Positions 23,877 to 34,379 of a stretch of 64,000 bases of DNA are shown one piece after another; within the stretch, counting starts at the first letter, position 1, and every line of letters starts with the position of its first letter. Source of the DNA: Sipunculus nudus (taxonomy: Eukaryota > Annelida > Sipuncula > Golfingiida > Sipunculidae); contig CM049316.1 of the NCBI GenBank assembly GCA_026874595.1, positions 4,912,339 to 4,976,338 of the forward strand, given 5' to 3'. The position numbers and the translations under genes are program-made. The notes under the pieces are model-generated. The model ran no database searches and was not told where the DNA came from. It worked only from the letters and a program-made list of their open reading frames with translations.

Positions 23877-24572
23877 GCTCTTTACACAGCACTTTAACTA
23901 TAGGCCGACTTCCTATATCGTAAGCGCCGTTTGTAATGACCTCGTATCCTGAATTGCAACACCAGAGAGGGAGCACTGTATTTTGTCCAATCAGATACGA
24001 CCTTGTGCTGGAAGATAGAGCAAAGCGAGGAATACACGGAGCAAATCATGCTCATTTCGGTTTGAGTGACAGCTCATCGCCCCGGTAACCGTCTGTACAG
24101 GCCACAGGCTCAGAGAGAATTGCCCTAGACGTGGTTTGCTTAGGGCCTTGGGCACATAGGATGCCCGGCCGGCGAGCTGTAATTCAAACGAAACATAACA
24201 ACTAAGGCTGCGTGCACACCTCGCTGGCTGGTTTCATTTCTGCAGACAACATACATGTCTACGCTAACACAGTCATAATGTCATAATCGAATCGGTCGAT
24301 GATGCGAGAATACAGAGGGAGCAATTAAAATTCGACCATTATCTGATATTAAGCGGCGCTTGAAGCGCAGCTATGGGCGGAGCCAGAATGCCTGTCGAGT
24401 GTTTGATTATTGGCATCTGGTTGGCTGCTTGTCACATCATACGCACATTTCTTTCAGCGGACAACGAACCGCCATCTGGTGTCTAAATATATCATAAACT
24501 GTCAAAGCTGGCAGCGTGAAAATCAGTTGCTTCTCTAGAAGCGCAAGATTTCCGCTGCCTCGTGAGCGTAGC
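23877..24572 (+). repeat. Interspersed repeat R1a, copy 2, with about 190-bp insert
   Basis: Same orientation as 21083-21556. The extra segment, roughly 24181-24370, interrupts the match between GGGC and CTATGGGCGGAGCC and could be a small insertion. Confidence 0.8.
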
Positions 24573-25784
24573 AAAGACTGAGCTATGGTTATTTTCTAGT
24601 GCCATGTCAAATTAAACATAAAAATGTATCACACTATATTTCACAATGGTATCACATAAAGCTGTTCAAATTCATGGAAATACATTTAATAAAGTTAGAA
24701 AAGACCAGCATATGCCACATTAGCAATGAGTGCAGATTAAAAATTCAAATGCATATTAAATATGATATAATATATATATATATAAATACAGGTAATAAAC
24801 TATTTATAAACAGAACCTGTACTTACAAAAGTTTTAATAAAAAGATTTTTTTTTTAACATACGATGCATAACAAATTTGATAAACCCTTGCAGAAACGTT
24901 CGTCTTTCGGATAATCTAAAGCAGTGTCATCCGGCCTTTCCACTTGTGCGGTTCCTTTTATTTACAGTATGGGTTCGGGTACACGACAATTAAAAGGGCT
25001 TTCATCAGTCCCCATTTATGTTCGTTTCATGTTAGCTATGATGTAGAATGCATTTGGTTGTGATACCATCAGTAACTGTTGAATAATGAGTACATATGAA
25101 AGATCGCTATTCTGCTTTATATGCAGGACAGGGGAAGAATAAGGCGACATATATATATATATATTAAAATTAATTTGCCCCCTTATTTAACCGTGTCTAA
25201 ATGTACTATCTTGAGCTCGCGGTCCATTGTAATACAACGCCACCAGACACCGAAATTTAACAAATCTTGCATATTCCTGCGTGGCATTCGAAAAAAATCA
25301 ACATGGCTGCATTACAATAATTTCACTGAACATGCAGGAAAATTTCTGACAAATCGTCAAGCCCTTGTTGGACAGTCGTCACTCTAAAATTCAAGGTGTG
25401 TACACATCCGTTTTCCCAGCAATCACCATAATGCAACGACATTTCGGCAACGGCAAAAAAATCGGTCATATGAAAATTTATTGAGTGTACACTTGCGCAC
25501 GGTGCGGCAACGACAATACCCTACGACTATCTGGCTATTTTTCGATCTGTGAGCGATTTTGTGCCGTTGCCGGACATAATCGTACGGCGCCACTCCCATT
25601 AAATGACGTTAATTCTGGCATGCAGGGACAACCCTTTCAAAGCATTTTAGTTGTAAGAACATTGAGATGCCCCGAAAAGGCAAAATATCGGTTAAATGGG
25701 TAAAAAAGGTAAATTAGAAAAAAATTGGTTTAGATACACGACAATATAATCTAAATAAAACCAAAAAAGTAATAGGTATGGTAC
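24573..25784. other. No gene recognised
   Basis: AT-rich sequence with short TA microsatellite runs near 24768-24785 and 25147-25164. Frames of up to 90 codons are unremarkable. Confidence 0.35.
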
Positions 25785-26015
25785 TTAGGCATCGCCCGCG
25801 TCAATTTTAAACCTCCGCATAAAAAATTATTAACTCAATTTTTCACTAGAAACTTATCAATTTAAGCTCCAGCCGCACGGACGTTTCTTTCAAGAAGATA
25901 AAATCATTAAATTTTGATAAAATTTCCTTTGTTGTCTAGTGCTTTTACTTGTTAAGCAAAATAAATATGTTATTATCATGCTTTTCCGTATCATTTAACA
26001 TTTTTTATTGAAACA
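25785..26015 (+). repeat. Interspersed repeat R2, copy 1
   Basis: It matches 52615-52846 in the same orientation: GCCCGCGTCAATTT, GAGCTCCAG-like, AGAAGATAAAATCAT, AGTGCTTTTACTT and AGCAAAATAAAT are shared. Non-coding. Confidence 0.75.
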
Positions 26016-26184
26016 TTCATAAAAATTAAAAATAAAAAAAACACCTGCCCGCAATGATTTCTGAAAACAAGTGCCTGGGAACTAAACATTATTTGTTTTT
26101 CTCTAACTATTGATTTTTTTTAGGTGTATGAAATAAATTCCAATACGTTCATTGATAAATAAATTAGAACCATTATATAACCCT

Positions 26185-26960
26185 TTACTTCTTCCTCTTG
26201 TCGGCCGGTAATTTAAGGCAAAGCCAAAATTAAGAAGGATATGGTCGCGTCGGAGAAGGATCGTGATGGACAAAAAAGGTCCGAATTGACCTCCGATTAT
26301 AAATTTTGCCGGATTATTGTGTACACCCAAAACGCATTGTCGCTGTCGTTGCCTGATAACCATTTAAATGAAAACATAGCTTAATTAAATCTTACATGGT
26401 GTTCTGTATGCGATAAGCGTTTCGCTGTATATTTTAAGTTTTTCATCGCTCTAGTTAATATATCATCAATAATTTATTTGTTATATGTCGGTATGCGGTA
26501 CTGTATGCGGAATAAGAAGCCGAGAAATATGGAAGTGACCACTGAACCTTTTTACCATGAGAGTAACTTGATTTATCCCCACAAGAGTAAGGGTTCTACG
26601 ATCAAACAATACCAGCGACCTCCAGGCCGTTCGGGGTGAACGAAACAAGGGCGATACGACCTCTGTGTGTTGTTTCTAGGTTTAAGCTGTGTATACATTG
26701 ATCTGTTTATCCAACAACGGCCACGACAAAGACACTGCTTTTTCTTGTCTTGAATTAACTGGGTAGATCCAATATCCCTTGTCAGCCCGGTAATTTGAGA
26801 CAAAGGCAATTTTAGAAGGATATCGTCGTCCTAGAGGTCTGCTGTGACGAGCTAAACACGTGCGGTTTGACTTCAGATTATAAATTTTTCCTGAATAATG
26901 CATACAGAAGTGCATTGTCGTTGTCGTCGCATTGCCTATGCCCGATACACACAAGAATGG
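26185..26960. repeat. Pair of direct repeats R3 (26185-26360 and 26780-26955)
   Basis: Both halves share CGGTAATTT.AGGCAAAG, AGAAGGATAT.GTCG, ATTATAAATTTT.CC and GCATTGTCG.TGTCG in the same order. Reading frames do not align across the copies because of indels, so the repeat is probably a non-coding element rather than an exon duplication. Confidence 0.6.
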
Positions 26961-27013
26961 TTAAAAACTTAAACCGCACTCTGCATACCGCCTACCGCTG
27001 CGGCTTTATTTGT

Positions 27014-27342
27014 TCAGAGAAGGTCCGTCTGAATTTCACAAATTTGAACTCCGGAATCTGCACGGAAAAAGAAGTTTTTACAGTCGATCTCGGGTTTGCA
27101 TTCAAACGTACACACGATGCTGTCGGTTTCACTACGAGAGAGCGCGCATGACTGGTACAAACCCTGAAAATCACAGAATTCCTGTGGGGAAATGGATTTG
27201 ATCCCAATCTTCACCTGGCGCAAAGAGTCATGGGATGGGTTCAGCACGTGCACGCTGATTCTGATCTTCTCTGTTGTCTGGACTGGGAATGGTATGGCGT
27301 ATTTCATCCAATATGTGAAGTGGTTATACTCATAAGGACTTG
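27014..27342 (-). CDS. Terminal exon of a diverged FTP/F5-8C-like (galactose-binding fold) protein
   Basis: An acceptor (ATTTTCAG) precedes position 27342. The exon enters with two bases completing a split codon and runs 108 codons to a stop at 27014-27016. It begins SPYEYNHFTYWMKYAIPFP, continues with strand-like segments (KIRISVHVLN, RQVKIGIKSIS), and ends SIVCTFECKP ... VQICEIQTDLL. The closing pattern C...F.C ... CEIQ parallels the C...F.C ... CEVE end of the FTP exons at 28393-28628, and the W-containing start could match the WLMVDLG strand. Its phase would accept exon 'b' (37687-37798) or the 29648-29763 exon. It may be an alternative last exon or the end of a separate paralogue. Splice borders and length support a true exon; family placement is inference. 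Confidence 0.5.
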
Positions 27343-27779
27343 CTGAAAATGTATGACGAAGTATTTGTAGAATGACAATACATTAATCATGATAAAACCT
27401 AAGCCCTTTTATGTCTTAATTATGTTCCTGTAAATTTATTTTAATTTTATATATTCTCTGACAGTAAAAATGATAATTTTCTCTTCTCCAAGGAATTTCC
27501 ATTTATCTGAGAATGAAGAAGAAAATTTTGTTCTTAACAACACATACTATTTATGTATATAGTGAAACGTAACGCATCATGTAAGGTTTATGGAGCGTGG
27601 ATAATGCAAGCATCGCTCGGCGAAGCCAACATCGCAGCAGTTGAGTTTCAGTCAACCGATGATCGAGCCAATAAGGCTAAACCAGCGGTAGTGACTCAGA
27701 CCTGTCACATAACTTAATATTATCATGTTGTACATGTCATTACATATATTTTGAGATAACATCCGGATAATTTAAAAAT

Positions 27780-27782
<3 letters not shown>

Positions 27783-27823
<41 letters not shown>
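27783..27823. repeat. (TA)n microsatellite
   Basis: An uninterrupted TA run of about 40 bp. Confidence 0.95.
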
Positions 27824-27825
<2 letters not shown>

Positions 27826-28392
27826 TATCATATATACATCCTTTACCTCTGGGCACCTGTGTACAGGTATTCATGGACGAATCAACTGTGAGTTGCCATG
27901 GGAGACGGCCCACTGCATGGTTACTGGTTGCCGGGTTTAGTGGCACGTGAATGTAGACTGAGCATGCAAAGACATTAAAAAATAGTTGTTCTGGTGGTTC
28001 AAGTATGTTTTTTCAGTAGATCCTTTGAACGCATGTAATCAGAGACAGAAAATGTTTTTTTGCTTGATTTGTGGACAGTTACGACCCGGGAAATTAACGA
28101 GCAGTATTTGTGTGAATGTTTGCGATGAAAATCGTTGGTTGTGGACAATTTGTAATAACGTAATCATAGCCTTTAAAGGAAAGAAGCAACATGTGTAACC
28201 TGTTGTAATAAATTGCTCCTTTTGCCCCTCAGTTAAATGACAGTATTTAAGAGGCAGGAGGACTATGCATCCATAGTACAATGTAATATATTTTATAAAA
28301 GACATACCAAGAGTGGTAATTTGATTAATTAATATGAAAGAATTCTATACAACAATGATGAGAATATGTTTATGGGTCACACATCTTATATA

Positions 28393-28628
28393 TTAACCTT
28401 CTACTTCGCAAATGTTGAGGTAATCATTTGCGTCATGGCTCGTCATGTGCACTGTGACGTAACGTCCGGTTTGAGGCACATCGCACACGAAAGGGATGCA
28501 GCTTCGACGGAAATAGTATGGATAGTCTATTTGTCTCTCGCATATTTTCTGCTGAGATAAGTCAACCGCGCCACCTTGAGGAACGAATTTGTCCCCAACA
28601 GCAATTGTAAGATTCCGCACTCTGTTAT
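28393..28628 (-). CDS. Last exon of a fucolectin-like (FTP/F5-8 type C) lectin
   Basis: An acceptor (TTTCTTGCAG) precedes it. It enters two bases short of a codon and matches the one-base overhang of exon 29648-29763. The 77 codons run NRVRNLTIAVGDKF, then KICERQIDYPYYF, SCIPFVC, GRYVTVHMTSHD and end LNICEVEG before the stop. In the FTP family the same order is seen: strand '..VG', a loop with Cys, 'F.C', 'GRYVT(V/I)', 'LxLCEVEV'. Such proteins are secreted lectins that bind fucose and other sugars and serve in innate recognition. Three cysteines are placed as expected for domain disulfides. No frame damage is visible. Confidence 0.75.
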
Positions 28629-29647
28629 CTGCAAGAAACACAAAAGTCGGTGGTCTATCAAGGACAAAATGGGAACACATGTATATGTTTAACCGAACAT
28701 CATGGCAGCTGTGAATTTAAATTGACAGTCCGAAGATTTATACACCTGGTATTTCTCGTTCAGTTCAATGATTACTATTTTTGAATCATTAGCACTGATT
28801 AAATGAATAAAAATATAAAACTCAAGTTTGAAAAATTACTTTTTTTAATTTACAGAATGAATAAATATATTTAGTTTGAAGACCTCTTCGTTGTACTAAT
28901 AAAGGTATAATATTTTTAAAGGACATTTCATGTTTTATGAGTGGGGAGGGTGTCATATTTTGACTGAGATATCTATGAAACTCATGCGCAAATGACGTAT
29001 TAAATATCCAGAACACGAAGAGGCACCCGGATGCTTGCAGGAGCTCCGCTCAAGGGCTAATCGATGATTAGATATTGATGCCGATAGGATGGTATGTAGA
29101 AACATTTGATAGATAAGGTGGCCCATAGGTCTTATTCTCGTGGCAGGTGGGCAGAGAGCGAGGCAAGAATGAAACTTATCGGCCACCGTATAGATAGGGG
29201 ACTTGTTACTTATTCATTGTCTCATAAAAGCAGACGACCAAATTGGTACAAAGTAAGTTATACGTTTCTGGAATATTCTTTCGCTTTTACTCATTATGGA
29301 GGTGTGTAATTTCGTGCGAGAAAAGTATGTGGTCATGGGTCCAGGCTTTATAGAACCCTGATCATCCTCAAACACCTGTAAAACACAAAGGCAAGGACGT
29401 GGCACTGGTAAGTACAGAACACATAATGACTAGTGGTTGTCTCAACATATATTCCTCCCTAACATATTTTTGTACAACTATGCAGATGACGGGTTACTTT
29501 GACTATGAACTTATGCATATATGTATTTTAAAACAGTCTCTGCATTCCTCCGACGGCATAGGTTCTATATGATTCACAGCGACAGAGGGATCTGAAGAAC
29601 GGTGAATTGTTTTGCATGTTTTTAAATGGTTTAACATAAATACTTAC
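28629..29647 (-). other. Intron between the two FTP lectin exons
   Basis: It starts GTAAGTA at 29647 and ends TGCAG at 28629, about 1.0 kb, and is AT-rich. The short frames inside it are domain-free. Confidence 0.6.
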
Positions 29648-29763
29648 TGGTTCCCTCCTCGTTATCGAGACGCACAAAGCCGACTTGGTAACGTCTTCCG
29701 AGATCAACCATCAGCCAGTGCTCAAGGCCGCTTTGTGTAAAGCAACAGCTCCTGGCAGTGAGA
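29648..29763 (-). CDS. Internal exon of the fucolectin-like (FTP/F5-8 type C) lectin
   Basis: This 116-nt exon lies between an acceptor (TTCCCCTACAG) and a consensus donor (ACCA|GTAAGTA). It enters with one base left over and leaves with one base of a split codon. It encodes LTARSCCFTQSGLEHWLMVD, then LGRRYQVGFVRLDNEEGT. This is the FTP signature 'SC.T....WW.VDLG..Y.V..V.I.NR', with the Trp and Asp of the conserved WxVDLG strand present. The first domain strand (usually QSSTY ... AVDGN) must lie on an exon further right that I could not find. Expression and secretion cannot be judged without the 5' exons. Confidence 0.75.
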
Positions 29764-29984
29764 CTGTAGGGGAATAACCTTAATAATCAATAACATTTAA
29801 AATGCATGATTGGTACAGTTACTGACATCATAAACGAAAGTTAAATGTATGTGTTGTTTAAATATATTGCAACATATGTAGTATACGGCCAGTCGTATAT
29901 AAAGGCCTGTGTAAAAAAAAAGAATGGCTTAATTTCTTGCAAAAACATGCAGATGTCTAAACAGGGGCCCCCATCAGCAAACCT

Positions 29985-30180
29985 CAAGGGAAAAAAATTA
30001 CTTCATTTCCGCAGACCTGAACCTGTAGATCAAGGTCAAGGTCACCTATTTTCAAGCCCATCTTTGGTCATATTTGAAACAATTTGTATCTCAAATGTGA
30101 GAGAAATTGTAACATATTACAAACCCTTTAAGAGTCCAAATTTTATTGTGCTAAAAAAATCATGATTTAATTGAGTAGAT
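29985..30180 (+). repeat. Fragment of an AGGTCAAGGTCACC-type repeat
   Basis: It contains GATCAAGGTCAAGGTCACC and a following TTGGTCATATTTGAAAC stretch like the units at 50580-51225. Only one unit is visible and there are no ends. Confidence 0.45.
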
Positions 30181-30838
30181 CACATTATACTGACACCTAT
30201 TTTCCAGTTTAAAAGGAATTAAAAATATAAAGGGTCAAATGTTTATGATTTCTGCCCAGCTTACGGACAGCCTCGCGGAAGGATGCCGTACAAAGACTCA
30301 TCGCAATAGCTCAGCATGACTGACTGTCAGCTGTGCTACAAAAATCCACAGGGGCCGCCATGTTGCCCGCACATTAAAGAGAAACCTCAGTAATACCCCA
30401 CTCTCATTGCCCCCTGGCGGTCAAGAGTAATAGTTTAAATGGAAATCGCAGTAACAAAAGAAACATCGAAATGTTTACCCAGTTATTTCCAACATTCAGC
30501 GAAGCCGAGTTTGGTGGTCACCCCCAACACACATCTTTGGCTTCTGTTCAAAGTTCCCCGGACTGAGTAAGAGCTGTGTAGGAGTTCCATAGACTACGCA
30601 GTGGAAGTTCCCCGCCAGGGTATATTTTAAAGTGCATTTTGTTTTATTCCTGTTACAAAGTGAATAACCACGTTTATGCCAATGGTCGAGTAAATAACTG
30701 AAAGTGCTTGATCACTCGTTTTAAGGCTATACACATTTCTTTATTTATATGAAATAATTTTATATTTTGTGTTATTCCAGTAATAATTAAAAATATTTCC
30801 CCCATATTATCGTTCACAATTCCTTTACAATAGTCATA

Positions 30839-30846
30839 TTATATAT
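30839..30846. other. Empty site corresponding to the hAT insertion in copy A
   Basis: TTATATAT followed by ACAGAATTGAGATT aligns to TTATCTAT followed by ACAGACTTGAGATT in copy A. The sequence left of it aligns to 1010-1031. There is no element and only one octamer, so B shows the state before insertion. Confidence 0.8.
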
Positions 30847-31869
30847 ACAGAATTGAGATTAATTCGAAATGGGCTCTTTCTCTGATGTTTCTTAGCCTTC
30901 AGCATCTTTATATAGTTAGGCCCTATAGGGTGCATTTTACGCTGACGGGATACGCTTTATTAAAAGTTTGTGCATAACCTGGTCCCTGGTTTGCCACTGC
31001 CTCATAGGCAAATATGATCAAATATCGGTAGAAACTCTGAGCTTCGCTGAAATGTCTCAACACCAGGTTCTTACTTCAGAATTCTTACGCTCCTAACCGA
31101 GACGATGTATACCGTCGTCACATATCTCTTTTTTGTTTTTACTGCTGGTTTAGATAGCAAGGTTCTCTGATTTACACCGCCAGGTTGCGTAAAGAGCAAA
31201 GAATTGTAGTCAGACCAATAAGACCGCATTGTGCATCCTGCTCCAAATTTTAAAACTGCGACAACCGCTCTTGTTGGTCCGAATCTTAGCCTTGAGCCAG
31301 AGCCGGTGTGATCAGACCAATAGGAGGGGGTCTCGCATATGGAGCATCGTATTCTTAGCACCATTAAATCTAAAAAGCTTGATAATAATATAGCATTCTA
31401 TATGGTTACCTACTCCCTTATTAATATGTCACCAAAAGCCACGCACCTTTAAAAAAAAAAAATTTGCTTGGAACATTTGCCTTGATCATTCTCACTCAAC
31501 ATGTCTAATGATTTTGAACCTTTAAGTTCAAGTTCTTAAAAAAAAAAAACTACAGTATTCACACACCTGTCCCCCCTTGTACACATTTCCGGAGCGGACT
31601 GAGGGCCTTCGATTGAACTGGATGTTGCAGTTTTGTTCTTTGCTATATTCACTGGGCCGGATGGGGTTGGTTGAACACGAACTGAAATGAAAGAAACTTG
31701 TTTGAAAAAAATGCAAGCTGTATATATGGTCCTTAAGATATATAAGCGCGATGATGCTTTCTGACATTTCCCGGGTAAGTGTCAGGTTCACATATCGGGC
31801 CCCACAGCTGCTGCAAAACCCACGCTCATTGCTATTTATCTGGGAGACGTTCTGTACAGCTGTGACTAA

Positions 31870-33145
31870 CGGATATCGAACAAGTGTGTCAAGTGGACAT
31901 CGTACGGTTGTGTGAAGTGGACATCGTACGGCAACGTCAAGGGGACATCGTGCGGCAAATGTCAAGTGGACATCGTACAGCTGTGTCAAGTGGACATCGT
32001 ACGGCTGTGTCAGGTGGACATCGTACAGCAATGTCAAGTGGACATCGAACGGCAATATCAAGTGGACATCGTACAGCTGTGTCAAGTGGACATCGTACAG
32101 CTGTGTCAAGTGGACATCGTTCGGTTCTGTCAAGTGAACATCGTACGGTTTTGTCAAGTGGACATCGTACAGCTGTGTCAAGTGGAAATCGTGCGGCAAT
32201 GTCAGGTGGACATCGAACGGCAATATCAAGTGGACATCGTACAGGTGTGTCAAGTGGACATCGTACAACAACGTCAAGTGGACATCGTACGGCAATATCA
32301 AGTGGACATCGTACAGCAGTGTCAAGTGGACATCGTACGGCTGTGTCAAGTGGACATAGTACGGTTGTGTCAAGAGGTAGCCCAGCTGTGTCAAGTGGAC
32401 ATCGTACAGCTGTGTCAAGTGGACATCGTACAGCTGTGTCAAGTGGACATCGTACGGCTGTGTCAAGTGGAAATCGTGCGGCAATGTCAGGTGGACATCG
32501 AACGGCAATATCAAGTGGACATCGTACAGGTGTGTCAAGTGGACATCGTACAACAACGTCAAGTGGACATCGTACGGCAATATCAAGTGGACATCGTACA
32601 GCAGTGTCAAGTGGACATCGTACGGCTGTGTCAAGTGGACATAGTACGGTTGTGTCAACTTGACATCGTACAGCTGTGTCAAGTGGAAATCATACGGCTG
32701 TGTCAAATAAACATCGTACGGCAATGTCAAGTGGACATCGTACAGCAATGTCAAGTGGACATCGCCCAGCTGTGTCAAGTGGACATCGTACAGCTGTGTC
32801 AAGTGGACATCGTACAGCTGTGTCAAGTGGACATCGTACGGCTGTGTCAAGTGGACATAGTACGGCTGTGTCAAGTGGACATCGTACAGCTGTGTCAAGT
32901 GGAAATCATACGGCTGTGTCAAATAAACATCGTACGGCAATGTCAAGTGGACATTGTACAGATGTGTCTAGTGGACATCGTACGGCTGTGTCAAGTGAAC
33001 TTCATTACGGCTGTGTCATGTGGCCATCGTAAGGCTGTATCAAGTGGACATCGTACGGCTGTGTCAAGTGGACATCGCCCAGTTGTGTCAAGTGGACATC
33101 GTACGGCAATGTATGGCTGTGTCAAATGGATCAGTGGATAGCATA
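31870..33145. repeat. 24-bp minisatellite array 1
   Basis: About 52 units of period 24 follow GTGTCAAGTGGACATCGTAC + AGCT, with variants (CGGCTGT, CGGCAAT, AACAACG, GAACGGC). A block of variant units from about 32181 recurs from about 32466 (shift about 285 bp, including one 21-bp short unit). A smaller block near 32680 recurs near 32896 (about 216 bp). The 8-codon period keeps several frames open for up to 472 codons; these frames are a by-product. Confidence 0.95.
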
Positions 33146-33289
33146 CGGCTACGTTTAATGAACAATAATCATATGTTGCTGGCAAATATTATTAGTTTTG
33201 TCTATTGGACATTGTACAGCTGTGTCAAGTAGACACAAAACATATGTGGATAGTAAATATTATATCACTGTATCCATTGCCAGTATTGG

Positions 33290-34050
33290 ACATTGTTGAA
33301 CTGTCTACGGGACATTATATATTGAACTGTCTACGGGACATTATATAGCCTTGTGTACACGACATTACACAGCTGTGTCTACGGGACATTATTCAACTGT
33401 GTCTACGGACCATTATACAGCTGTATCTACGGGAGCTTATACAGCTGTGTTTCTGCGGAACCTTATACAGTGGTGTCTAACGGACATTATACAGTTGTGT
33501 CTTTGGGACATTATACAACTCTGTCTACGGGACATTATACAGCTCTATCTACGAGACCTTTTACAGCTGTGTCTATGGGACATTATACAGCTGTGTCTTT
33601 GGGACATTACACGGCTCTGTCTACGCGGGACATTATACAGCTGTCTACGAGATCCTATACAACTATGGCTGCGGGACCTTTTTCAGCTCTGACTATGGGA
33701 CATTATACAGCTGTGTCTACGGGTCATTATACAGCTCGGTCTACCGGACTTAATACAGCTGTGTCTGCATGACCTTATACAGCTGATTCTACAGGACCTT
33801 ATACAGCTTTGTTTACGGGACATTATACAGCTGTGTCTACGGGACCTTATACAGCTGTGCCTTATGGACATTATACAGCTGTGTCTTTGGGACATTATAC
33901 AGCTATGTCTACTGATCATTCAGCTCTGACTATGGGACATTATACAGCTGTGTCTATAGGACATTATACAGCTGTGTCTACGGGACATTATACAGCTCTG
34001 TTACCGGACTTAATACAGCTGTGTCTGCATGACCTTATATAGTCGAGTCT
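33290..34050. repeat. 24-bp minisatellite array 2 (different unit)
   Basis: About 30 units of about 24 bp follow GTGTCTACGGGACATTATAC + AGCT, more variable than array 1. It shares the ACAGCTGTGTC half with array 1, so both derive from related ancestral motifs, still seen once each in copy A (about 2762 and about 2875). Confidence 0.93.
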
Positions 34051-34064
34051 ACAGCTGTGTTCAA

Positions 34065-34066
34065 TG

Positions 34067-34098
<32 letters not shown>
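34065..34098. repeat. (ATA)n microsatellite
   Basis: About eleven trinucleotide units at the right edge of array 2, where copy B departs from copy A. Confidence 0.95.
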
Positions 34099-34100
<2 letters not shown>

Positions 34101-34379
34101 TATTTATTCATTTGAATCCACGCCAATATCCAGCACTCAGTGCTGCTCAGTGGCACTCATTACAGTTGAAGATAAAACATAAAATGATAATAAAATCAAG
34201 AAAAGTTAAGAAAGCTAAACAACTAATTGCATTGAGAAAAAACATATAAAATATGATGGTAGGATATGCTACAAATTCAGCTAAGAGTTCATGATGTTCC
34301 CATTATAAATATAACTTAATGTAGGCATAGTTTATAAAGAGCAAAACTATAATTTTGAAAATTCAACCAGAAACAGTTA

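Noticed and set aside
26103-26954. R3 pair as duplicated exons
   Set aside because: Indels put the shared blocks in different frames in the two copies, which argues against coding.
27600-27720. tRNA-derived SINE or tRNA gene (GGCTCGATC on minus looks like a B box)
   Set aside because: No acceptable A box at the correct distance and no cloverleaf could be drawn.
31528-32946. 472-codon minus frame and 409-codon plus frame over array 1
   Set aside because: The frames follow the 24-bp (8-codon) period on both strands and in several registers, with no start context, domain or splice partners. They exist because the unit has no stop codon.
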